Shown here: positions 1 to 7,461 of the stretch, in pieces
How the letters are laid out: each line of letters opens with the position of its first letter
How positions within the stretch are numbered: the stretch's first letter is position 1
Source of the DNA: Fusobacterium sp. SYSU M8D902
Lineage (GTDB): Bacteria; Fusobacteriota; Fusobacteriia; Fusobacteriales; Fusobacteriaceae
Direction: 5' to 3'
Assembly (NCBI RefSeq): GCF_040199715.1
Contig: NZ_JBEFNA010000021.1
Location: 1-38,206 of the forward strand
Length of the DNA: 38,206 bases
Notes under the pieces: generated by a model
Database searches by the model: none
What the model saw: the letters and a program-made list of their open reading frames with translations, nothing else
Told to the model about the DNA's origin: nothing
Position numbers and translations under genes: made by a program

Positions 1-86
1 GATATTAATTAAATTATACTTATAATTCATCAATAATCAAGAGAGATTTTTATTTACACAAAATTTTTTATACTATCCCTTGGTGA

Positions 87-371
87 TTAGTTACCTTTTT
101 TATAAATGTCTCCACGACTTCCTATATCTAATACTATAACTACAATTTTATCTTGATGAACTTCAAATAAAGCTCTATTACTTCCAATTCTTAATCTATA
201 GGTATATTCATTAGAACAATGGTATTTTTTAATATCATATTTTTTTACATTCTCATTACTTTCAGTCAATTCTTTAAAAGCCTTGTAAAACCTTAATCCT
301 TCAATTTTATTAGACATTAAAAATTTTTCAGCACTCTTTTTATATAGAACCTTATAATTGTAGTAACTCAT
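87..371 (-). CDS. RelE/ParE-family toxin of a type II toxin-antitoxin pair
   Basis: A 94-residue basic protein with the RelE/ParE layout: an N-terminal strand (YKVLYKKSAEKFL), two helices, then the typical beta core with YRLRIGSNRALFEV and the C-terminal LDIGSRGDIYKK, which matches the usual 'vGhRkdvY' ending although the His is replaced. Family members are ribosome-dependent mRNA endonucleases or gyrase inhibitors; which applies here cannot be told. Its ATG lies inside the end of the antitoxin gene (20-nt overlap), so translation is probably coupled. Antitoxin-first order on one transcript is the standard type II arrangement. Activity is inferred from family and context only. Confidence 0.85.
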   Translation of the reverse strand: MSYYNYKVLYKKSAEKFLMSNKIEGLRFYKAFKELTESNENVKKYDIKKYHCSNEYTYRLRIGSNRALFEVHQDKIVVIVLDIGSRGDIYKKGN

Positions 372-636
372 CTAAAGAAATCTCCCTACCCTCATCAGTA
401 TCATTTTCTAATTTTTTCATTAATTCATCAATTTCTTCTTGCTCTTTGCTATCTACATATTCACAATTATTAGCTAAGAATTGAGCTAGATCCTGTTTTT
501 CAGTTTCTTTTATATAATTAAGAGTTGCTGTTCTCATTACTTCAGAAAAAGATTTTCCTATTTTTTTACAAAAATCTTGAATGATTTGGTTTTCTTCTTC
601 TGATAAAGTAATATTTTTTCTTAAAGCAATTCCCAT
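352..636 (-). CDS. Ribbon-helix-helix antitoxin (RelB / DUF6290-like)
   Basis: A 94-residue protein with an N-terminal ribbon-helix-helix DNA-binding fold: the strand GIALRKNITLSEEE, then helix A (ENQIIQDFCKKIG), a turn with SFSEVMR and helix B. The acidic C-terminal half (about residues 55-94, rich in E and D) is the expected toxin-wrapping segment. It is preceded by a strong AAGGAGG site seven bases before ATG. It should neutralise the downstream toxin and repress its own promoter; a direct repeat just upstream (655-679) is a candidate operator. Family assignment is by motif, and the partner identity follows from the overlap. Confidence 0.85.
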   Translation of the reverse strand: MGIALRKNITLSEEENQIIQDFCKKIGKSFSEVMRTATLNYIKETEKQDLAQFLANNCEYVDSKEQEEIDELMKKLENDTDEGREISLDELLQL

Positions 637-654
637 AAATATACCTCCTTATAT

Positions 655-679
655 GTATAGTGTGTGTTATAAGTATAGT
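655..679 (-). promoter_or_regulatory. Candidate antitoxin operator: direct repeat GTATAGT x2
   Basis: The 7-mer GTATAGT occurs at 655-661 and again at 673-679, 18 bp apart, between the antitoxin Shine-Dalgarno and the AT-rich upstream region. A TATACT that could serve as a -10 box on the minus strand overlaps the distal copy (672-677). Ribbon-helix-helix antitoxins usually autoregulate by binding short repeats over the promoter. No good -35 is visible at 17 bp, so the promoter itself is tentative. Confidence 0.45.
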
Positions 680-762
680 ATATAACGAAAAAGAAAAAAA
701 GTAAATAAAAAAATTCCTTTTGATAAAATTATTATGATACAAAACATATAGCCACTAAAACT

Positions 763-803
763 AAAAATAGGAACTTTCAAATTTTTGAAAACTCCTATTT
801 TTT
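763..803 (-). terminator. Rho-independent terminator after the aquaglyceroporin gene (bidirectional)
   Basis: Arms AAAAATAGGA (763-772) and TCCTATTTTT (793-802), extended by TTTCAAA/TTTGAAA, form a long hairpin with A-runs and T-runs on both sides. It lies 9 bases beyond the aquaglyceroporin stop codon and so ends the pdu operon. The rest of the 637-811 gap holds the antitoxin promoter region and nothing else visible. Confidence 0.9.
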
Positions 804-811
804 CAAATATC

Positions 812-1567
812 TTAACTAAATAAAGCTTGATATACCAAAGCTCCTATTACCCCTCCAAGGATAGGTCCAACTATTGGTACTAAAGAGTAGCCCCAATCTG
901 ATCCCCCTTTATGTTTTATAGGTAATAAGGCGTGCATAATTCTTGGTCCTAGGTCTCTTGCTGGGTTTAGAGCATATCCTGTTGGTCCACCAAAACAAAG
1001 TCCCATAGCCCACACTAAAAATCCAACTAATAATGCTCCTAAAATTCCAATACTTCCTGTTGCCTTATCTCCATTTGAAAGAGTAAATTCAACTAAAGTA
1101 TTATGTGAATTTCCTAATCCTAAGATTGAAAATATAAATATTGCTGTTGCTATTACCTCAGTAACAGTATTCCACAGATAATCTCTTATAGCAGGACCTG
1201 TACAAAAGATCGCTAATAATGCTCCTGAATCAGTTTCCTCATCAAAATGCTTTTTATAAGCTAAAAACATCAATAGACTTCCAAACATTGCCCCTAATAA
1301 TTGAGCTATTATATACCCAGGTACAAACTGTAAATCTAAAGCACCTATAGTTGCTAAGGCTATAGTCACAGCTGGATTAAGATGAGCTCCACTCACCCAA
1401 CCTACAGTATATACTGCCACAGCTATTCCCAATGCCCAACCTGTTGTTATTACCATCCAACCAGCATCTTTTGCCTTTGATTTTGTCAAAACAACATTGG
1501 CTACAACTCCTCCCCCAAAAGCAGTTACCATTGCTGTTCCAATAAATTCTGCCAAATAAACATTCAT
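812..1567 (-). CDS. pduF: Aquaglyceroporin / glycerol-propanediol facilitator (PduF/GlpF-like)
   Basis: A 251-residue MIP-family channel with both signature boxes: HLNPAVT at residues 62-68 and ALNPARDLGPR at 199-209. Asp205 after the second NPA is the residue that marks glycerol facilitators rather than water-only aquaporins. Six hydrophobic helices are evident, as is usual for the family (about 250-280 residues). It is the last gene of the pdu operon, 18 nt after eutJ, with AGGAGG before the ATG, and is followed by a strong terminator. Its place in the operon supports uptake of 1,2-propanediol or glycerol by facilitated diffusion across the inner membrane; the two substrates cannot be separated from sequence. 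Confidence 0.93.
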   Translation of the reverse strand: MNVYLAEFIGTAMVTAFGGGVVANVVLTKSKAKDAGWMVITTGWALGIAVAVYTVGWVSGAHLNPAVTIALATIGALDLQFVPGYIIAQLLGAMFGSLLMFLAYKKHFDEETDSGALLAIFCTGPAIRDYLWNTVTEVIATAIFIFSILGLGNSHNTLVEFTLSNGDKATGSIGILGALLVGFLVWAMGLCFGGPTGYALNPARDLGPRIMHALLPIKHKGGSDWGYSLVPIVGPILGGVIGALVYQALFS

Positions 1568-1585
1568 ACTTTACCTCCTAATAGA

Positions 1586-2413
1586 TTATTGTATCTCTAA
1601 CCCTGTTAAAGCTATTCCTAGTGGTGTTACTAATAATGGTTTATATGTTTTTATGATATTTTTCTTTAATTCCTTTCTAAAAACCTCTTCAAACTCTGTA
1701 AAGGTACAAGCTCCTCCAACTATATAGACATCTTCCACATCAAAATCTTGTAGGAATCTTTTTACTATATGAGCCATTTTTTCAACAACTGGTCTTATTA
1801 TTGGAAAGATCTCCCTCTCTCTTGAACTATCTTTTTTCAACTCTTCAGCCTCAGAAAAAGTTATCCCATAATTTCCAGCTAATACCAGTGACATATGTGT
1901 ACCACCAGTAGGCTCATCAGCTGTAAATATCACCTCTCCATCTTTTATCACACTTATACCTGTTGTTCCTCCACCTACATCTACTACTGCACCATTTTTT
2001 ATTTTTAAAACTTGTGCTGCTGCTGTTGGTTCATCTACTACCTTTTCTACATCTATTTCAGCAGAATCAATAACATTCACTATAGCTTTTACACTCCCAC
2101 TCTCTACTCCTGGTGGAATTGCTGTATATCCCTTTGTTATCTCAATCCCCAATCTCTCCTCTAATCTTGCCTTCATCTCTCTTACTATTCTTATTGCTCC
2201 AACAAAATCAACTACGATTCCATCTTTTACCACTGAAGATTGATAAACTTCACCAGCTACTGGATTTCCATCTTTATCTACAACACTCATAACAATATTG
2301 GCAGTTCCTAAGTCTACACCAACATAAAATTCGCTCTTATCAAAATCTAAAATTGGTTTATCTATAACTTGATCAAATCTTTTAATGTACTCATTTACCC
2401 TATTTAAATCCAT
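1586..2413 (-). CDS. eutJ: EutJ-like Hsp70/actin-fold ATPase of the microcompartment operon
   Basis: A protein of about 275 residues with the actin/Hsp70 ATPase motifs: phosphate-1 YVGVDLGTANIVM near the N-terminus, phosphate-2 VVDVGGGTTGISVI in the middle, and the adenosine motif VYIVGGACTFTEF near the C-terminus. This is the length and layout of EutJ, a putative chaperone of ethanolamine microcompartments; its exact role is unproven even in model species. I chose ATG at 2413, with GGAGAG seven bases upstream; a GTG at 2434 that overlaps the preceding stop by one base has no comparable site. It lies between the PduT-like shell gene and the facilitator. It may help reactivate or assemble the B12 enzymes, alongside the distinct reactivase PduG. 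Confidence 0.85.
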   Translation of the reverse strand: MDLNRVNEYIKRFDQVIDKPILDFDKSEFYVGVDLGTANIVMSVVDKDGNPVAGEVYQSSVVKDGIVVDFVGAIRIVREMKARLEERLGIEITKGYTAIPPGVESGSVKAIVNVIDSAEIDVEKVVDEPTAAAQVLKIKNGAVVDVGGGTTGISVIKDGEVIFTADEPTGGTHMSLVLAGNYGITFSEAEELKKDSSREREIFPIIRPVVEKMAHIVKRFLQDFDVEDVYIVGGACTFTEFEEVFRKELKKNIIKTYKPLLVTPLGIALTGLEIQ

Positions 2414-2433
2414 ATACTCTCTCCATTCTTTCA

Positions 2434-2991
2434 CTAGATTTTAAAGCTCTTTAAAAAATTTTCAGAAGGTGAGTTTATAGATTCTGCACTTACCAACTCT
2501 TTTATCCCTCTACTTTTTACTCTCTCAATTGCATTTTTTACTGCTGATGTGTCCCCTTCAAATAAAACGACACCCTTATCAAACATTCCAACTCCAGCTC
2601 TAATTGTTATGATCTCAACTGGACTCTCATCTTCTAAAAAATCTCCTATCTCGATAGCTCTAATACTGTTTGAAAACTCTATTAACCCCAAACTTCTAAC
2701 CTTGTCTTCATATTTTATAGCCCTATTTAACTTTCCTAAAATACTGATACTCACTCCACTGACAACTATTTTGCTTATATTTTTATCTGAATATTTTGAC
2801 TTTAGCTCTTCAAGATAATTATCTAGGGATACAATTTCACCCTGTAAACCACTACATACTATCATATATTTTCCTGGACATAGGATACCCACTCTTTCTA
2901 TATCTACATTAAAATTTTTAGTAATCTCATCTAAAAATACAAATCCTGTCCCTATACTCCTAAATTCTAAAAGTAAAAGTGTTTTTTTCAT
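2434..2991 (-). CDS. pduT: PduT-like tandem BMC-T shell protein with probable 4Fe-4S pore cysteine
   Basis: A 185-residue protein made of two bacterial-microcompartment domains. The first (residues about 5-85) is divergent; the second (about 100-165) starts LGLIEFSNSIRAIEIGD. The first domain contains GILCPGKY, and the Cys is residue 38, the same position and CPGK context as the cysteine that holds a 4Fe-4S cluster at the trimer pore of enterobacterial PduT. Length also matches PduT (about 184). It likely forms a trimeric facet tile that passes electrons through the shell. The usual partner PduS is absent from this locus, which makes the electron donor an open question. Confidence 0.82.
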   Translation of the reverse strand: MKKTLLLLEFRSIGTGFVFLDEITKNFNVDIERVGILCPGKYMIVCSGLQGEIVSLDNYLEELKSKYSDKNISKIVVSGVSISILGKLNRAIKYEDKVRSLGLIEFSNSIRAIEIGDFLEDESPVEIITIRAGVGMFDKGVVLFEGDTSAVKNAIERVKSRGIKELVSAESINSPSENFLKSFKI

Positions 2992-3016
2992 CTATGTCCT
3001 CCCTTCAAATTTTGGT

Positions 3017-3046
3017 ATAGAAGGATGAAAACTTCATCCTTCCTAT
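3017..3046 (-). other. Intercistronic hairpin between pduP and the pduT-like gene
   Basis: AAGGATGAA (3021-3029) and TTCATCCTT (3033-3041) form a perfect 9-bp stem with a 3-base loop, extendable by ATAG/CTAT with one bulge. It sits in the 72-bp gap between two genes of the same operon. On the minus strand no T-run follows, so it is not a standard terminator; it may protect or process the mRNA. Confidence 0.6.
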
Positions 3047-3063
3047 CAAAACTCAAATTTTTT

Positions 3064-4470
3064 CTATTTTATTGAAAGTCCTCCAACAAGAACACATCTT
3101 CTATTTCTAGCAAAGCTTTTTGCAGAAGTTAATCCCTCTCCAGTAGGTCCTGCTATAGTAAATGTAGTATGTCCCTCTCCACCTACTCCTATTCCTGCAT
3201 ATGAAGGTCCATTTTTAACTAAAATAGTTGTCTCCATCTCTCTTGCATATTTTGTTAATACATCTATATTTTTTGAGTGTATCATTGAAGTGTGTCTTAA
3301 GCCATGCTCTAACTCCTTAGAAACTTCTATTCCTTCCCAAGCATCTTTGACTCTTATAATTGGAAGAATAGGCATCAACATCTCTTTAACTGCAAAAACA
3401 TGTTTTTTGCAAGTCTCCATTATGATTACTCTAACTTCATCTCCAACTTCTATTCCTATATCTTTTAATATAACTTTGGCATCTCTTCCCACATATTTTC
3501 TGTTAGGTTCTCCATTTTTTAATGTTATCTCTGCCAATTTTTTTATTTGTTCCTCATCTTTTATTAAATATGCACCATTTTTTTGCATCTCAAATATTAA
3601 ATAGTCTGTAATTGAGTCTACAGCTACTACCTCTTTTTCAGCTATACAAGGAAGGTTGTTGTCAAAACTACATCCTGCTACTATATCTCTTGCAGCCTTT
3701 TCTATATCTGCTGTTTCATCTACTAATACTGGTGGATTTCCAGCTCCAGCTCCAATAGCTTTCTTTCCACTAGACATTACACTTTTTACTACACCTGGTC
3801 CTCCAGTTGCAACTAGCATCTTAACATCTGGGTGAGCCATCAATTTATTTGTATTCTCTATACTTGGCTCATCAATAGTTACCACTAAGTTTTCTGGTCC
3901 TCCTGCTAATCTTATAGCTTCATTTACAAGCTCTACTGCTCTTAAAGATGTTTTCTTTGCTCCTGGATGTGGAGCGAAAACTACAGCATTCCCAGCTGCT
4001 ATCATTCCTATTGAGTTACATAGTATTGTTTCACTTGGATTTGTTGAAGGAGTTATTGCTCCTATTACTCCATATGGAGTTAATTCTAAAACTGTTAATC
4101 CATCATCACCACTAAAAGCAAATGCTCTCAAGTCTTCAACTCCTGGTGTTTTTTCTATTGTAACTTGATGTTTTAGAGCCTTGTCATACACTCTTCCCAT
4201 TCCAGTTTCAGCTACTCCCAATTCTGCTAACTCTTGAACATATTTTGCTAGATGCTCTCTTATTGATTTTATTATCTTATCTCTAACTTCCAATCTTGAA
4301 TCAAATAGATCTCTTTGAGCCTTTTTAGCTGCTGCTACTGCCTCCTCAACACTGTGAAATACTCCATTTTTTCCACAACAAGCTGTATTATCTCCTTCAA
4401 GATTTAGCTTATTAAGCTCTTTCATTATTAAATTAACTACTGTTTCCATATTGTTTGCATCTATATTCAT
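3064..4470 (-). CDS. pduP: CoA-acylating propionaldehyde dehydrogenase PduP
   Basis: A 468-residue aldehyde dehydrogenase of the PduP/EutE type that turns propionaldehyde (or 3-hydroxypropionaldehyde) plus CoA and NAD+ into acyl-CoA inside the shell. The catalytic Cys275 lies in DNNLPCIAEKE, the family's active-site signature, and SPNP-like PSTNPSET and GAGNPPV motifs are present. The first ~25 residues (METVVNLIMKELNKL) form an amphipathic helix followed by a flexible linker, the classic targeting peptide that packs PduP inside the compartment. It lies between pduO (9-nt gap) and the shell gene. The enterobacterial homologue is about 464 residues, so this one is full length. Confidence 0.96.
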   Translation of the reverse strand: MNIDANNMETVVNLIMKELNKLNLEGDNTACCGKNGVFHSVEEAVAAAKKAQRDLFDSRLEVRDKIIKSIREHLAKYVQELAELGVAETGMGRVYDKALKHQVTIEKTPGVEDLRAFAFSGDDGLTVLELTPYGVIGAITPSTNPSETILCNSIGMIAAGNAVVFAPHPGAKKTSLRAVELVNEAIRLAGGPENLVVTIDEPSIENTNKLMAHPDVKMLVATGGPGVVKSVMSSGKKAIGAGAGNPPVLVDETADIEKAARDIVAGCSFDNNLPCIAEKEVVAVDSITDYLIFEMQKNGAYLIKDEEQIKKLAEITLKNGEPNRKYVGRDAKVILKDIGIEVGDEVRVIIMETCKKHVFAVKEMLMPILPIIRVKDAWEGIEVSKELEHGLRHTSMIHSKNIDVLTKYAREMETTILVKNGPSYAGIGVGGEGHTTFTIAGPTGEGLTSAKSFARNRRCVLVGGLSIK

Positions 4471-4479
4471 CTTTTCCTC

Positions 4480-5481
4480 CTATATCTTCTCAAAAGCTTC
4501 AACACAAGCTTTGGCTACTGCTGTATCCTCTTCAACACTTCCACCACTGACTCCTACTGCTCCAACTATCTCTCCATCTATCTTCAGTAGTTCACCACCA
4601 CCAAAAACTATATATCTACTATCATTTTGTAGTCCATATAGTGATCCTGTTGGTTTAGTTAATTCTGTTAAATCAGAGGTAGCTATTTTTAAAGCTGCTG
4701 CTGTATAAGCTTTTTTAAAGGCTATATCTATACTTGCAAAAATAGCTTCATCCATCTTTGCTTCCAAGATAAGTTTTCCATCTTTACTCACTACTGCAAT
4801 AACAAAATCTAATCCTAATTCCTTAGCTTTTCTCTCACCTGCTTCTACTATCTTTTTAGCACTCTCTAAATTTAATCTTTTTTGAACAATATTTAAATTA
4901 TTTAAAATCACTTTTGAAATTGTTTTTACTTTTATATTATCTTCTACTACTCTGGAAATTACAAATAACACATCTGATACTCTATTTACATATTTTAATA
5001 GGCTTGGATCAATACCCTCTTCTCCCTTTAGAGCTACCATTCGTCTTTCACTTCTTCTCACTACTGTTCTAGCTATATGTAAACTTGCACTCTCTATGCT
5101 CTCTCCAGGGATTATAAATTTATATAGTGGAAGTAGTGTCTTAGAATACTTATCTATTACTCTTTCTAGCTCCTCAATATCACTATCCTCTATACTCTCT
5201 TTGAGCTTTCCTATCCCTTTTTTATCACTAGCTAGATGAGCTCCTACTACTAAAAATTTTTCCTGTATTTTATATAGAATATCTTTTAACTCCCTATCTT
5301 CTAATCTGGCTCTAGCTTCTCCTATAAAGGCTGCTGCCTCATCTATACTGCCATAAGCCTCCACTTTTAGACTATCTTTGGAAATTCTACTTCCTCCAAA
5401 TAATCCTGTTTCTCCTGAGTCACCCTTTTTTGTATATACCTTTATCAAATTGGTGTAGACATCTTTCAACTGTATCACCAC
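4480..5481 (-). CDS. pduO: PduO: cob(I)alamin adenosyltransferase fused to a GlcG/HbpS-like domain
   Basis: A protein of about 330 residues in two parts. Residues about 13-180 are a PduO-type ATP:cob(I)alamin adenosyltransferase: VYTKKGDSGETGLFGG binds ATP, and RRSERRM and the KYVNRVSDVLF helix belong to the B12/ATP site. Residues about 195-333 are a GlcG/HbpS (DUF336) domain, reported to bind haem in PduO of Salmonella. It regenerates adenosylcobalamin for the diol dehydratase. The start is uncertain: GTG at 5481 and 5478 abut the pduN stop, but TTG at 5469 is better spaced (8 nt) from AGGTGG; the conserved fold starts just after either. The two-domain form equals the full-length enterobacterial protein. 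Confidence 0.94.
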   Translation of the reverse strand: MVIQLKDVYTNLIKVYTKKGDSGETGLFGGSRISKDSLKVEAYGSIDEAAAFIGEARARLEDRELKDILYKIQEKFLVVGAHLASDKKGIGKLKESIEDSDIEELERVIDKYSKTLLPLYKFIIPGESIESASLHIARTVVRRSERRMVALKGEEGIDPSLLKYVNRVSDVLFVISRVVEDNIKVKTISKVILNNLNIVQKRLNLESAKKIVEAGERKAKELGLDFVIAVVSKDGKLILEAKMDEAIFASIDIAFKKAYTAAALKIATSDLTELTKPTGSLYGLQNDSRYIVFGGGELLKIDGEIVGAVGVSGGSVEEDTAVAKACVEAFEKI

Positions 5482-5754
5482 CTAATTTTTTTCTATTGTA
5501 TCTATTATTGCCACAATAGCAGAATCAATAGCTACATTTCCATTTTCAGCAAAAGCATAAGCAGATACACTTCCTGTTGTAATTAAAACTAAATCTCCTA
5601 TTCCCGCTCCTACACTATCTATGCTTACAATCCTCTTTTCATTTACTAGATTTCCGTCCATATCTACTGGAGCTGTAATTAGGATCTTCTTTCCATTCAA
5701 TCCCTCATCTTTAGTTGTAGAAACAACCTTTCCAACCACTTTTGCTAAAAACAT
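5482..5754 (-). CDS. pduN: PduN: BMC-P pentameric vertex protein (EutN/CcmL family)
   Basis: A protein of about 90 residues beginning MFLAKVVGKVVSTTKDEGLNGKKILI, the hallmark start of EutN/CcmL vertex proteins, with the later VDSVGAGIGDLVLITTGS-like stretch (here IDSVGAGIGD) that forms the beta-barrel. Pentamers close the twelve vertices of the shell; compartments without it are usually malformed. I chose ATG at 5754 because AAGGTGG lies a few bases upstream; the longer GTG reading at 5769 adds only residues encoded by that ribosome site. Only one such gene is present, as expected for a single shell type. Confidence 0.95.
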   Translation of the reverse strand: MFLAKVVGKVVSTTKDEGLNGKKILITAPVDMDGNLVNEKRIVSIDSVGAGIGDLVLITTGSVSAYAFAENGNVAIDSAIVAIIDTIEKN

Positions 5755-5768
5755 AAGACCACCTTCCA

Positions 5769-6470
5769 CTATTTTTCCTGCTTAAACAAAATTCTATTCT
5801 CTTGAGCTTTCTCTTTAGCTAATGTTGTAACAATAGCTTCTTTAGAAATTATAACCTTCTTATCTTTTATACTAAAGATATCATCTGCTGTAATTATCTT
5901 TTTATCCTTCAAATTCAAGTATTGATTTTTTTGCTCTTTCAATACATAGTCAGCTAAATCTTTACTTTCTACAAAAGCTATTCCATAACTTTGTAATTTC
6001 TTTATATTTAAATTTAGTTGTTTTCCATACTCATTATCATCTCTAACTCTACATGAATCATACACAGCAACTATTTTTTTCCCAGCCAAAATCGCCTTTG
6101 ATATCACATAGGTTGAGATATTATCTCTTATTCCCACTGCTACTTTTGCACAAGTATTTTTAGTCAATAGTGGTAACAAGATAATTTCATTTTGGTTTAT
6201 CAAGCTACTACAATTCTCCATTGTAATGTTTTCTTTTATCTCGAAGTTTTTAAATTTTTCCTCTCCAACTATCTTTTTCCCAGCTTCTGAAAAAATTACC
6301 TCTACTTCATACTCCTGTTTTATCTTCTCTAACTCTACTAATATTTGATCAAGATTAGCAGTTCCACCATTTATTATTACTAATCCTCTCTTCTTTTTAG
6401 AAATACTCTCTTCCTCTAATCTCTTTAGTACCTCTTTTACTATATAATCTACCATAAGATTAAATTCCAT
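5769..6470 (-). CDS. Microcompartment-associated flavoprotein (PPC-decarboxylase-like fold)
   Basis: A 233-residue protein that resembles the Flavoprotein family (phosphopantothenoylcysteine decarboxylase / dipicolinate synthase B fold). The N-terminal strand and loop LVIINGGTANLDQI and the later IILLPLLTKNTCAKVAVGI, with its T-x-N-T-CAK-A-G arrangement, fit an FMN-binding site; IVAVYDSCR follows. Its first residues, MVDYIVKEVLKRLEEE, form an amphipathic helix like the targeting peptides of PduD, PduE, PduL and PduP, so it is probably packed inside the shell. Similar proteins occur in other microcompartment loci but their reaction is not established. It may supply reduced flavin for cobalamin reduction; that is inference. 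Family assignment is moderately firm, function open. Confidence 0.75.
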   Translation of the reverse strand: MEFNLMVDYIVKEVLKRLEEESISKKKRGLVIINGGTANLDQILVELEKIKQEYEVEVIFSEAGKKIVGEEKFKNFEIKENITMENCSSLINQNEIILLPLLTKNTCAKVAVGIRDNISTYVISKAILAGKKIVAVYDSCRVRDDNEYGKQLNLNIKKLQSYGIAFVESKDLADYVLKEQKNQYLNLKDKKIITADDIFSIKDKKVIISKEAIVTTLAKEKAQENRILFKQEK

Positions 6471-6500
6471 TTTACACCCCTTTTATCAGGGTTTTTATTT

Positions 6501-6524
6501 AGAGGACACCCTAAGGTGTCCTCT
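6501..6524 (-). other. Intercistronic hairpin after pduL
   Basis: AGAGGACACC (6501-6510) and GGTGTCCTCT (6515-6524) form a perfect 10-bp GC-containing stem with a CTAA loop, one base beyond the pduL stop and before the flavoprotein gene. On the minus strand it is followed by AAATAAAAACC, not a T-run, so full termination is unlikely. It may stabilise the upstream part of the transcript (dehydratase and shell genes) or cause partial attenuation. Confidence 0.7.
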
Positions 6525-6525
6525 C

Positions 6526-7146
6526 TTAATCCCTTATTATTTTTACATAATCATCATTTTTAAGTCCAGCAGCGTTGGCTTCGTCCATATCTAAATGTAT
6601 CTCCTTTGCCATATTACTTCCTACTCTCAAAAGTACATTGTATAGCACTACTTTTCTTTCACCAGAAGTCTCTACTTTTACAAGTTCTCCATCTTTATAC
6701 CCTTTTATATCAGCTATATATTTAGGCATATGTATGTGTCTTCCAGCTACTATTACTCCTCTTTCTTTAACAATACTTCCCTTTGGACCTATTATTTTTA
6801 TTCCAGGAGTTCTATCCAATTTTCCTGACTCTCTTATTGGAGGTTTAACTCCTATTTTAAAACTATCTGATATTGATACCTCAACTTGTGTCTCTTTTCT
6901 CACAGGACCTAAGATTCTCACACCTTCAAATCTTCCTTTTGGCCCCTCAATAGTCACTGTTTCCTTTGCAGCAAACTGACCTGGTTGTTTCATATCTTTC
7001 ATCTTAGATAAGCTGTATCCCGCTCCAAAAAGCTCTTCTAAATCCTCTTGAGAAAGGTGTATATGTCTATTTGAAACTCCAACTACCACCTCATCAGAGA
7101 TAACTTCATTTAGAACCTCTCTCAATGTACTCTCTAATGATTTCAT
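6526..7146 (-). CDS. pduL: Phosphate propanoyltransferase PduL
   Basis: A 206-residue PduL that converts acyl-CoA and phosphate to acyl-phosphate, recycling CoA inside the compartment. Zinc ligands are visible: His28 and His30 in NRHIHLS, His137 and His139 in GRHIHM, and His184 in KEIHLDMDEANAAG. Two PduL domains of the usual beta-barrel type are present, and length is typical (about 210). Residues 1-18 (SLESTLREVLNEVI) form a targeting-type amphipathic helix, marking it as the compartment isoform. No propionate kinase (PduW) is in the locus, so the final step to propionate and ATP must use a kinase encoded elsewhere, for example acetate kinase. Confidence 0.96.
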   Translation of the reverse strand: MKSLESTLREVLNEVISDEVVVGVSNRHIHLSQEDLEELFGAGYSLSKMKDMKQPGQFAAKETVTIEGPKGRFEGVRILGPVRKETQVEVSISDSFKIGVKPPIRESGKLDRTPGIKIIGPKGSIVKERGVIVAGRHIHMPKYIADIKGYKDGELVKVETSGERKVVLYNVLLRVGSNMAKEIHLDMDEANAAGLKNDDYVKIIRD

Positions 7147-7155
7147 AACTCATCA

Positions 7156-7434
7156 CTATTTAACTAATTTTGGAAGTAATTTTTCTGTATCTGTATGTGG
7201 TCTTGGAATTACATGAACTGATTCTACTTTTCCTACTCTCTCAGCTGCTGCTGCTCCTGCATCTACTGCTGCTTTAACAGCTCCTACATCTCCTCTTACC
7301 ATAACAGTTACTAATCCAGATCCTATTTTTTCATATCCTACTAACTCTACATTAGCTGATTTTGTCATTGCATCTGCTGCTTCTATTGCTCCTACTAATC
7401 CTTTAGTTTCTATTAATCCTAATGCGTTTCCCAT
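7156..7434 (-). CDS. pduA: BMC-H hexameric shell protein (PduA/PduJ type)
   Basis: A 92-residue single BMC domain: [20 protein letters not shown] at the start, the pore loop [20 protein letters not shown] with the KIGSG pore motif of PduA/PduJ, and the end [15 protein letters not shown]. Such proteins form hexamers that tile the shell facets, with a pore that admits propanediol but holds back aldehyde. Only one canonical BMC-H gene is present, whereas enterobacterial loci have pduA and pduJ, so this protein is probably the major tile. A strong AAGGAGG precedes the ATG. The assignment to PduA versus PduJ is arbitrary. Confidence 0.96.
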   Translation of the reverse strand: MGNALGLIETKGLVGAIEAADAMTKSANVELVGYEKIGSGLVTVMVRGDVGAVKAAVDAGAAAAERVGKVESVHVIPRPHTDTEKLLPKLVK

Positions 7435-7461
7435 TTTGATTCCTCCTTGTTATTTATCATT

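Noticed and set aside
1-86. Possible gene or signal at the left edge
   Set aside because: Only AT-rich sequence with no reading frame, hairpin or repeat that stands out.
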